Shown piece after piece: positions 8,099 to 15,289 of a stretch of 16,961 bases of DNA. Position 1 is the first letter of the stretch. Each line of letters starts with the position of its first letter. The position numbers and the translations under genes are program-made. Below the pieces are notes generated by a model that did not search any database, was not told where the DNA came from, and saw only the letters and a list, made by a program, of their open reading frames with translations. Where the stretch lies: positions 1 to 16,961 of the forward strand of contig JANZYY010000041.1 in assembly GCA_026419705.1 (NCBI GenBank), written 5' to 3'. The stretch comes from Fischerella sp. Its GTDB lineage: Bacteria > Cyanobacteriota > Cyanobacteriia > Cyanobacteriales > Nostocaceae.

Positions 8099-9715
8099 AT
8101 GAATGAGAGTGCATCCAATCCGACTGCTGATATTGCTAGCGAGTACCTAGAACGGGAACACAAAGATAAACAAGTACTAGCTATTCTCTTAGAAAAGTTC
8201 ATCAACCAGAAAGACTATATTCTGGTTCAAAAAACTGAGATGGGTGGTACTCAAGCATATTTAGGTTCTGTTACCTTGGAATGGTTTGCAGGTCGGGTTC
8301 GCTTTGCGTCTGCTTTACCGCTATTTCAGCAAAAATATAACCCTCAGACGGATAATATCGAAATTGACGCAGAGAGTATTGATGAGATTCAGCAGCGTCC
8401 CCTTGATTGGTCACGTCAGTTACCCTTGGTGCAGTATTTGGCAGGTCGAAAAAATCACAAATTTCCGCCGGTACTGGTCGTGATTAACCAAGCCTGGGTA
8501 GATAATCCCGAAGCTGCTGAGTGGGATGGGCAAGGATGTGCTGTAAAGTCTACCACAGATTTTACGCCTTTAGATAAAGAAGGTAAGGTTGGTTTGCTCA
8601 ATGTTTCTGAAGAGGATGTAACCATTTACGCATTGGATGGTCAACACAGACTGATGGGAGTGCAGGGGTTAATGGAGTTGCTGAAAACGGGCAAACTGCA
8701 GCGCTACAAGAAAGATAAAAGTCCTGACAACACTTTTATGACAGTAGATGATTTGATAGAACAGTATCATGGTAGGGAAGCAAAATTTCATGTCTCTACA
8801 TACCTGCAAAACTTGCCTAAGGAAAAAATCGGTATTGAATTCATCTGTGCAGTTGAGAAAGGAGAAACCCGGGAACAAGCAAGGCGACGGGTGAAATCAA
8901 TTTTTGTTCATGTCAACTTGATGGCTGCACCTTTGACTAAAGGTCAGTTAGCACAACTGAATGAGGATGATGGTTTTTCTATTGTTGCTAGAAAAATCGC
9001 CGCCATCCATCCGCTTCTGGAACAAAGAGAAAACCGAAAACCTCGCGTCAATTGGAATAGTGCGACGGTTGCAGCTAAATCAACGGTTTTGACAACACTG
9101 CAAGCACTTAAAGATATGTCTGAACGATACTTGGGGCAAAAGTTTCCTCACTGGAAACCCTTGGACAGAGGCCTAATCCCTATGCGACCAGAGGATAAGG
9201 AACTTGAGGAAGGGATACGGGAATTTCACATACTGTTTGATTATTTAGCAAGCCTGCCTAGTTATAGGCTTCTAGAAGATGAGGATACGCCAGCCTTACG
9301 ACGGTTCAGTTTTGAGAAGGATCGGGGTGAAGGAAATATGCTCTTTCGTCCTGTTGGTCAAGTGGCTTTAGCACAAGCTTTGGGTATCTTGGTTTTCCGC
9401 AAAGGATTCAAGCTGGAAGATATCTTTAACAAACTGCGGAAGTTTGACCAGCAGGGCGGGTTTAGTGGTATGGAGTTTCCGCAGTCTCTTTGGTATGGCG
9501 TTTTGTATGACCCTAACAAAAAGCGGGTGCAGGTATCTGGACGGGATCTAGCGGCGAAGTTACTAATTTATATTTTGGGTGGAATTCAGGATCGGATAGA
9601 ACGTGCTGAACTTCGCAAAGCTTTGGCTGATGCTAGAACTGTGGAAAATAAAACGATCGGTTTTGATGGCAAGTTTGTTGAACCCAAGCAAGTAGGACTT
9701 CCAACTGTGATTTAG
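8099..9715 (+). CDS. dndB: DndB-type DGQHR-domain protein
   Basis: A 538-aa protein from ATG at 8099. A GTG at 8069 would add ten hydrophobic and basic residues from the AT-rich leader and is less likely. The DGQHR signature is at residues 180-184 (ALDGQHRLMG). A downstream segment, RVKSIFVHVNLMAAPLTKGQ, fits DGQHR-domain proteins. DndB is not needed for sulfur insertion itself but regulates dnd expression and modification density in studied systems. The protein is longer than the roughly 350-400 residues that I recall for classical DndB, so it may be a DndB variant with extra domains. It is transcribed away from dndC and converges with the AIPR gene 36 bases downstream. Confidence 0.82.
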   Translation: MNESASNPTADIASEYLEREHKDKQVLAILLEKFINQKDYILVQKTEMGGTQAYLGSVTLEWFAGRVRFASALPLFQQKYNPQTDNIEIDAESIDEIQQRPLDWSRQLPLVQYLAGRKNHKFPPVLVVINQAWVDNPEAAEWDGQGCAVKSTTDFTPLDKEGKVGLLNVSEEDVTIYALDGQHRLMGVQGLMELLKTGKLQRYKKDKSPDNTFMTVDDLIEQYHGREAKFHVSTYLQNLPKEKIGIEFICAVEKGETREQARRRVKSIFVHVNLMAAPLTKGQLAQLNEDDGFSIVARKIAAIHPLLEQRENRKPRVNWNSATVAAKSTVLTTLQALKDMSERYLGQKFPHWKPLDRGLIPMRPEDKELEEGIREFHILFDYLASLPSYRLLEDEDTPALRRFSFEKDRGEGNMLFRPVGQVALAQALGILVFRKGFKLEDIFNKLRKFDQQGGFSGMEFPQSLWYGVLYDPNKKRVQVSGRDLAAKLLIYILGGIQDRIERAELRKALADARTVENKTIGFDGKFVEPKQVGLPTVI

Positions 9716-9751
9716 CTGTATAATTTGCAGATTTCAAAGATAATTTATATT

Positions 9752-11590
9752 TCAACTATCATTCCCAAACAAAATATCACGCAATGATTTTTGTTCTGGA
9801 GATAGAAGAAAAATGCTAGCTGTAGCTTCTATACTTCTCCATAATCTTTCTAGTGCTTCACCACCATTTTTTTCTAGAGTCCTTTTGAAACCAAAAGATT
9901 CTTCATCGTTATCTATGGCTTGTAACATCTCATGAAAAGCTTTTGCCATCAGGCGATTCCAAGCTTTCATTTTCGTCTCAAAATTGTTAATAAGTGTTAA
10001 ACCCAGTCTGGCATCTTTCAGTTCCCAGTTACCTCCTTGTTTAATGGCTCTACATGTTAGAGCTACGGAATGAGATACTACTTGCCCTTTGGCATTCATC
10101 ATACGTCGAAGAATATTATCTGTTAAATATGAACCGCAGGTAGAACGAATTCCTTCAAAATTATTTCCGTGCCAAAATTCTTCATACTTTGTTCGCAGTA
10201 GTGCTGCAAAAAGAAACTGTTCTGGATCGCGACGAGGATTAAAAGCACTGGAATATACATTATCATCATCAAATAAATCGCGTTTTTGTGTGAGTGCTTC
10301 AGAAGGTTGTCCTGAAAGCATTCTCCATGATTGACCAACGTATTCCATATCTAATTTGCGATAAGCTCCATTAACTATATCTTTAAACTTAGCTTTTTCA
10401 CTATTAGTTAAAGTGCCCCATTCACCTCTCTTTCTTTCATAGAACCAAGGTGGATTAAGTTGCTCAAATGCTTTCCGTAACTTTGTTTGTACAGCATCAT
10501 TACTACGCAAGTCACGAGATAATACAGGATTTTGACTATTAGTTTTTTCTGCAATCAAAATCGCCTGCTTTTTACCTTCTGCATTACTAGGAGGCTTAAT
10601 GATTCTAGCTAATACTGACGGTTTTTCTGAGTAAGAACCTAGCTTTTTCCGAAAAGCAGTAACTGTTTGACAACCATTAACAACTTGGGGATTAGTGATA
10701 CTTAGTTTTTTTTGTTCTGGTTTGTGCTTAAAATCATCGCAAAGAATTGTAAGACCATTATTATAAAGCCAGAAATATTGTGAGTCTATCGGATCTACAA
10801 GAGATTCCCAGATATTTTTGATTCGCTTGTTAGAACCAAGGGCAAATCTAACATTGAGACTGAAAAGTCTTGAACCTAAGTCTTGAGCTAAAGTCCCTAA
10901 TCTTTTACCCTGAAGGCTAGCAACAATTACTTCCCACCCTTCCGGTAAAGTCTGATCGTCAGGACCCATATAAATTACTTCAGGGCTTTGAAGGTCAAAG
11001 TCATAAGATTGACCTTCAAGTGCTTCAGAGCTTGGATGATGGTCTTCATACTCCTGCTGAAATCTAGCTAAATCCCAAAGTTCCCATGTAATACGTAAAC
11101 TCTTATCTTTACAAAAACTCTGAATGTTTTTTGTAAATTGGGATTGAGCTTCACTGACCATTGAACCAGCTAACCCTACATTTAAAACAATTTTGTATTC
11201 ATGCTCAAGTGAAATTTGTAGTTTACTCGCTACTTCCAAAAATTTCTGTCCGTATTGCCTTGCTCTATCTAAATCTAGTAATTCGTCTAATGCATTTTTT
11301 AGATCAAGTGCTGGTTGCTTTCCAAAAGATTTACTGTAAGACTCAGCCCATTTACATTGCCAAAGGTGAAACTCTTTCTCATCCTCATCTTTGTACCAAC
11401 CATCAAGACCCCCATCTCCTCCTCCAAATCCTCTTAATGTATCAGTTCTGATGAGTGCCTCGTCAATATCTATTTCTCTATGAACGTACTGTAAACACCA
11501 AGCAGCAAATGCTCTATCAGGCTGTACAAGACGCTCACCAGCAATCTCATCCACCTGTCTTTTAATCCAATCATATGTATGTTCTGACAT
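9752..11590 (-). CDS. AIPR-family protein with nuclease-like N-terminus
   Basis: A 612-aa protein. The central AIPR (abortive infection phage resistance) signature is clear: FWLYNNGLTILCDD at residues 273-286 and NPQVVNGCQTVTAF at 300-313. The N-terminus has GFGGGDGGLDG (about 54-64) followed by FHLWQCKW (74-81). This resembles the D...QxK catalytic pattern of Mrr-like PD-(D/E)xK nucleases, with D59 or D63, Q78 and K80 as candidates. A role as DNA-cleaving effector or sensor in phage defence is inferred. A GAGG about 12 bases before the ATG may be the ribosome site. It is the last gene of the right-hand minus-strand group and converges with dndB. Confidence 0.85.
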   Translation of the reverse strand: MSEHTYDWIKRQVDEIAGERLVQPDRAFAAWCLQYVHREIDIDEALIRTDTLRGFGGGDGGLDGWYKDEDEKEFHLWQCKWAESYSKSFGKQPALDLKNALDELLDLDRARQYGQKFLEVASKLQISLEHEYKIVLNVGLAGSMVSEAQSQFTKNIQSFCKDKSLRITWELWDLARFQQEYEDHHPSSEALEGQSYDFDLQSPEVIYMGPDDQTLPEGWEVIVASLQGKRLGTLAQDLGSRLFSLNVRFALGSNKRIKNIWESLVDPIDSQYFWLYNNGLTILCDDFKHKPEQKKLSITNPQVVNGCQTVTAFRKKLGSYSEKPSVLARIIKPPSNAEGKKQAILIAEKTNSQNPVLSRDLRSNDAVQTKLRKAFEQLNPPWFYERKRGEWGTLTNSEKAKFKDIVNGAYRKLDMEYVGQSWRMLSGQPSEALTQKRDLFDDDNVYSSAFNPRRDPEQFLFAALLRTKYEEFWHGNNFEGIRSTCGSYLTDNILRRMMNAKGQVVSHSVALTCRAIKQGGNWELKDARLGLTLINNFETKMKAWNRLMAKAFHEMLQAIDNDEESFGFKRTLEKNGGEALERLWRSIEATASIFLLSPEQKSLRDILFGNDS

Positions 11591-11828
11591 AGCTATACAT
11601 TACCTCTTTATGTACTGCGTAAGTGATGAGAAAATCTGTATGAATTTCATAATTTATGTCTAATGTGAATTCATGCTGAGTGGCATGTCTTTTGACAACA
11701 GTCTAATTGTTTTTGGAGAAGCCTATCTGTATTCATCTGTGTGCCTCACCTGGCATGGTGGTCGATTTCCAAAACATAAATTTTGTCGTGATTTTAATTC
11801 ACATCAGGCATAGTTTATAACTAATGAT
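11591..11828. other. gap between Dnd-associated protein 4 gene and AIPR gene
   Basis: 238 bases without a credible gene. ATGTGAATT at 11663-11671 and AATTCACAT at 11796-11804 form a 9-bp inverted repeat with a long loop. An AIPR promoter could lie here, but no convincing -10/-35 pair is seen. The gap makes independent transcription of the AIPR gene possible. Confidence 0.35.
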
Positions 11829-12302
11829 TTAAGCTAGAAATCTGCTTAAGTCAAATTCCTCGTCTTGTTGCTCTGTGTTTATCCGTTCATAACTCAGCAA
11901 TAATAAAATTCTTTCTGAATAGTCTACTGCTCCACGCAACTCGCTTTGTAGGATTTCCAAGCCACCATTAGCGTATTCTTCAAAGATATGATTGCGTTTA
12001 GCTTCGTGTTCTTCTTGATTTAAAGAGAGAATTTTGACATCTTTCGTTTCAGTAATTCCCAGTAATTTAATTACCCAATCATGACCCATAGATGCAAAAT
12101 ACTCTAACCTGATTGGAGCAGGTTCTCTTTTAGAAATTTCCCCTAAAGGTACTCGCTTTTTATGCTTTGCACCCAAAGCGGCTGCAAACACAATCACATC
12201 AGCAAAGGTTTGAAAAGGCCCCGTTCCACCATCTGCTGATGTTAAAGCCTTTACCAATTCAGCTTTATCTTTAGCAACCCTAATCCTACCAGTTTCAGCC
12301 AT
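11829..12302 (-). CDS. Dnd system-associated protein 4-like protein
   Basis: A 157-aa soluble protein. Residues 31-55 (start QTFADVIVFAAALGAKHKKR, then VPLGE) and the later IFEEYANGGLEIL match my memory of the small Dnd system-associated protein 4 family, found only beside phosphorothioation genes. Its biochemical role is unknown to me. An acidic tail (QQDEEFDLSRFLA) ends the protein. ATG is at 12300-12302, without a strong Shine-Dalgarno sequence. It lies between the second DndD-like ATPase and the AIPR gene on the same strand, which ties those genes to phosphorothioation. Family assignment is by recalled pattern, not by search. Confidence 0.7.
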   Translation of the reverse strand: MAETGRIRVAKDKAELVKALTSADGGTGPFQTFADVIVFAAALGAKHKKRVPLGEISKREPAPIRLEYFASMGHDWVIKLLGITETKDVKILSLNQEEHEAKRNHIFEEYANGGLEILQSELRGAVDYSERILLLLSYERINTEQQDEEFDLSRFLA

Positions 12303-12721
12303 TGTTCTGATATCTACTTTGTTGCAATTTTAACTGAAACTCAGAGGCGATCGCACTCCCTTCGCGTCCTACCCTGCGGTCAGCCGAAGAAGGCGCGTCT
12401 ACTTGTCCTTTGTGGTTCGTTTATTCAAACAAGCGATTGCACCCTTTTCACATCTGTGTAATCAAATACAGCATTCTTCAAAACCCATAAGCGACATCAT
12501 CAAGTGTTTACTTGCAACGCAACTATACATAAACACTGGCTCTTTATTCTCAACTAGAATAGATGATGGTTCAGTCTGCCATGCAGCAACTGGTACAATG
12601 TCATGAGTAGTTAATTGCCAGCGTCCAAGCAATGGACGAATTATTGACTTTTTTATCATGCGAACAAAAATGCACACATATTAATACAGATAATTTATGA
12701 GTGTGCATCTTTGTGTATCTT
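12303..12721. other. gap with HIP1-containing repeat and doubtful ORF
   Basis: About 420 bases between the second ATPase and Dnd-associated protein 4 genes. It holds a HIP1 octamer at 12347-12354 in a GC-rich stretch (about 12345-12405) that looks like a dispersed cyanobacterial intergenic repeat. It also holds the uncertain 71-codon frame listed separately. I see no other structure. Confidence 0.4.
12462..12677 (-). CDS. hypothetical small ORF or gene remnant
   Basis: A 71-aa frame on the same strand as its neighbours, beginning 44 bases after the second ATPase gene. An internal ATG gives 65 residues starting MIKKSIIRPLLGRWQL. The sequence is not obviously low complexity and contains a plausible mixed segment (DIVPVAAWQTEPSSILVENK), but I recognise no family. 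It could be a real small gene, a decayed fragment, or chance. No Shine-Dalgarno sequence is seen. Its orientation and spacing within the defence group are the only supports. Confidence 0.25.
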   Translation of the reverse strand: MCIFVRMIKKSIIRPLLGRWQLTTHDIVPVAAWQTEPSSILVENKEPVFMYSCVASKHLMMSLMGFEECCI

Positions 12722-14797
12722 TTAACTTACACGATTCACCTCAATAATCTCTGTGTATTCAAATTCATTCGGACTTTGTTTAACCAAAGGATATCTTCCG
12801 CCTCCCAACTCTATATAATCTTGCTCGCAATCAGGTTTGGAAGAATAGTAAACCAGTACATATTCTCTACCTATTTTCTCTGCGATTTCTGCTGCTACTT
12901 CACCCCGCCACTGTGTTTTAGTCACCAATATTACTAATTGATTTGCTAATTTGGGAATTATTCTGGCAATCTGTCGGCGATTGACTTCATCCAAACTACC
13001 AAAGGGTGAATCCATGACTATCGGTAAAGTGCTAGTATCTGGCACCATTAACATTTTTTTTTGACTCCATTCTCTCACTCGGTCGATAATACCGCCGATA
13101 AACGATAAACTGAGAATTTGATTTTCACCTGTGGAAGCTGCTACTGGTGCTTCTATACCGGCTGTATTTTCTACCAGCGTTAGTTCATATCGATCGCTAA
13201 TTTTAGGAGTATAAGGTGTAAAGGAAATTTCACTAAATATTTCTTGTACGCGCTTTTCTAATTGTAAGCGAAATTGTTGCTCTTGTCGCGACTTTACTAA
13301 AGTCAAACGTTCAATAGCATCTTGGGTAGCTGCAATGCGTCGCTGTGCTAGCACTTGTCTTTCTTCATTCAGTTTCTGCTTGGTTATTTGTTTGCTTAAG
13401 CTTTCTATTTCTGTTTTGTAATTGGCTATTTGCTGTTGGTTTGCACCTTGTTCTAAGGTTAAATCTGTAATTTTTTCTTCAATTTCATCCAGGCGTTTTT
13501 GTAGATTGCGAATTTCTTCGCTTGGATCTTTTCGCAATCTTTCTTGAATGTTATCTAAATCTGCTTCTATTTGAGATATATTTTGCCTTAACTGATTAAT
13601 ACCTGCTTGTTCTCTATCAATTTCTTCCCAAAATTCTGCTGCTTGTTTATCAATTTCATCAACTTGAGTGCTCATGCGAATAGCAGTTTCTTCTACTACT
13701 GATGAACCGGCTCTATCTAACCAGCTTTTGACATTTTTGTGCGAGTGATTTCCTTCGTGTAATTCTGCTCCACAAATGCAGCGTTGAGAACTGAGTAAAT
13801 TATGCAAAAATTCCCGTGAAATCCCAGAGGTCAACTCGCCTCGCTGTTTCAAATCTTCAATAATTTCTCGAAACTGTGCTGTTTTTTCTGATAGCAGCAC
13901 TGTGTATCCGCGTGTGGAAATCGCTTTTTTCAGTGACTCCCATTTTTTTTTCAGTTCGCCATGGTTTGCTGCTTTTTGGGATTCTAAATTCTGACGTCTT
14001 TCTTGCAATTCTTTGGCGGCGCTGAGTTCTCGCAAACGGTTACTTGTTTCTTTTTTGATAGTTTGTTGATATTCTAATTCTTGTTTAATTTCTGTTTGCC
14101 TGTTATTGATTCGTTCAATTTCTTTTTCTATTTTTATCTGTTGTTTTAAAAGTTGTTTTGTTTCTGAATCACCAATTATTTTTAATTCGTTTTCTAAAGT
14201 TTTCTTGGCTTCACCTAAATGCCTGATTGAACGATTAATGACCTCAACTCCTAACAAGATTTTCGTAGCTTCGGCGATTTCAGCCTTTTTATCAGAACGT
14301 ACAATCTGTTCTATGCGCTCTCCATCGAAGAAAAAATACTGATGTAAGCTACTAGGTAAAATTTGATTAATTATATCTTCTAAATTTTGGTTTGGTGGGA
14401 CAAAATACCACGATCCATCGTCTCTACCCACCCACATACTTAATTCTGTTTTACCAGGCTCAAAGTCATTTTCATTTTTGTACACCCGACAAGAGCGTTT
14501 AATCCGGTAGCGTTTACGATCGTGCTCCCAAACAATTTCTACCCAACATTCCACGGGTTGACCAATTTTAGCTTCAGCTATGGCACGTTTATTTACTAAC
14601 TGTTCTACTGAAGCAAAAGCAGCACTAAATTTTTCGTAGAGTACCCAAGTGAACGCATTCAGTAAACTCGTTTTACCTGCGCCGTTATTACCGTGAATTA
14701 TGGTTGTGTTAGTAACATCTCCATGAGCTAATACTATCTCTGGGGTTTTTGCATAGAAGGAGCGAAAATTGCACAGCTTGATCGAAATGAGCTTCAT
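12722..14797 (-). CDS. second DndD/Rad50-like ATPase with CxC hook
   Basis: A 691-aa SMC-like ATPase. Walker A is GNNGAGKT at residues 36-43, and FFFDGERIEQ at about 155-164 matches the FLFDGEQ of DndD. Long coiled coils flank a C340-x-C342 pair (QRCICGAEL) with nearby histidines, where Rad50 carries its CxxC zinc hook. The signature STGENQ begins at 555, and Walker B is VMDSPFGSLDE with D596. As in DndD, the Walker B Glu is replaced, here by Ser. It is best described as a DndD paralogue. Its start overlaps the stop of the upstream 57-aa gene by ATGA, implying translational coupling. A role as ATP-driven DNA sensor or loader in restriction is inferred. Confidence 0.85.
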   Translation of the reverse strand: MKLISIKLCNFRSFYAKTPEIVLAHGDVTNTTIIHGNNGAGKTSLLNAFTWVLYEKFSAAFASVEQLVNKRAIAEAKIGQPVECWVEIVWEHDRKRYRIKRSCRVYKNENDFEPGKTELSMWVGRDDGSWYFVPPNQNLEDIINQILPSSLHQYFFFDGERIEQIVRSDKKAEIAEATKILLGVEVINRSIRHLGEAKKTLENELKIIGDSETKQLLKQQIKIEKEIERINNRQTEIKQELEYQQTIKKETSNRLRELSAAKELQERRQNLESQKAANHGELKKKWESLKKAISTRGYTVLLSEKTAQFREIIEDLKQRGELTSGISREFLHNLLSSQRCICGAELHEGNHSHKNVKSWLDRAGSSVVEETAIRMSTQVDEIDKQAAEFWEEIDREQAGINQLRQNISQIEADLDNIQERLRKDPSEEIRNLQKRLDEIEEKITDLTLEQGANQQQIANYKTEIESLSKQITKQKLNEERQVLAQRRIAATQDAIERLTLVKSRQEQQFRLQLEKRVQEIFSEISFTPYTPKISDRYELTLVENTAGIEAPVAASTGENQILSLSFIGGIIDRVREWSQKKMLMVPDTSTLPIVMDSPFGSLDEVNRRQIARIIPKLANQLVILVTKTQWRGEVAAEIAEKIGREYVLVYYSSKPDCEQDYIELGGGRYPLVKQSPNEFEYTEIIEVNRVS

Positions 14798-14967
14798 CGC
14801 ACCGCTTCCTTCACAATTCTCAAAATATCATCATTGATAGGGCTGTTACTTTTTTTATCTAGTCTGCTTTTTTCTAGTTGCCATACCTGTTCGATTATTT
14901 GTCGCACTTCTGGGGGAGCACTAGTTATTGGCTCTTGCACATCATCTATATTTGTTTGTTGATTCAT
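14794..14967 (-). CDS. 57-aa protein translationally coupled to the second ATPase
   Basis: A short frame from ATG at 14965-14967 to TGA at 14794-14796. The stop overlaps the ATPase start as ATGA, the classical arrangement for coupled translation. The peptide is soluble and charged: a short N-terminal region, a predicted helix around VRQIIEQVWQLEKSRLDKK, and a C-terminal helix around DDILRIVKEAVR. A weak GAG lies about 5 bases before the ATG. I recognise no family. Fixed coupling suggests a small subunit or partner of the ATPase (inference). The 4-base overlap, sensible amino-acid composition and same strand make it more likely real than chance. Confidence 0.65.
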   Translation of the reverse strand: MNQQTNIDDVQEPITSAPPEVRQIIEQVWQLEKSRLDKKSNSPINDDILRIVKEAVR

Positions 14968-15289
14968 ATTTTCTCAAAAGAATGTATTTTTTGATATTCT
15001 AACCACGGATGCCAGAGCGATCGCATCCGTAGGGGTACTGTTTCATTTGCTTCTTCCAATTAGATTGAATGTCAGAAAAGTAAGTTTTTTGAAAGTGGTT
15101 GGTAGTTAGTGGTTAGTGGTTGTACCAGACGTGCTATGGCACGTCTGTACAGTGGTTAATGATTGGCTGTTTAATAGTAACCACTTCAATTTTCTTGTAT
15201 TCAACCACAGATGCACATAGATAAATACGATAAATACAGATGAAATATCGGTATTGGGGGAAAAGGACAAGATCTTTTCCTTTGTTTCT
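14968..15289. repeat. intergenic region with two hairpins and STRR fragments
   Basis: About 320 bases between the helicase gene and the 57-aa gene. ACGGATGC at 15005-15012 pairs perfectly with GCATCCGT at 15023-15030, with HIP1 across the loop and right arm. AGACGTGC at 15127-15134 pairs with GCACGTCT at 15139-15146 around a 4-base loop, and the stem extends to GTAC ends with one bulge. Between and around them are TTAGTGG-type heptamers (15099-15121) and a fragment like the dispersed ACCACAGATGCAC repeat at 15204-15216. Neither hairpin has a U tract. A promoter for the 57-aa gene and ATPase may lie here but is not evident. Confidence 0.75.

Noticed and set aside
12403..12606. Plus-strand 67-codon frame
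   Set aside because: Opposite to all neighbours, overlaps the minus-strand 71-codon frame, and has no motif or ribosome site.
15122..15150. Rho-independent terminator after the helicase gene
   Set aside because: The stem is strong but no U tract follows on either strand, and its position among repeats fits a dispersed palindromic element.
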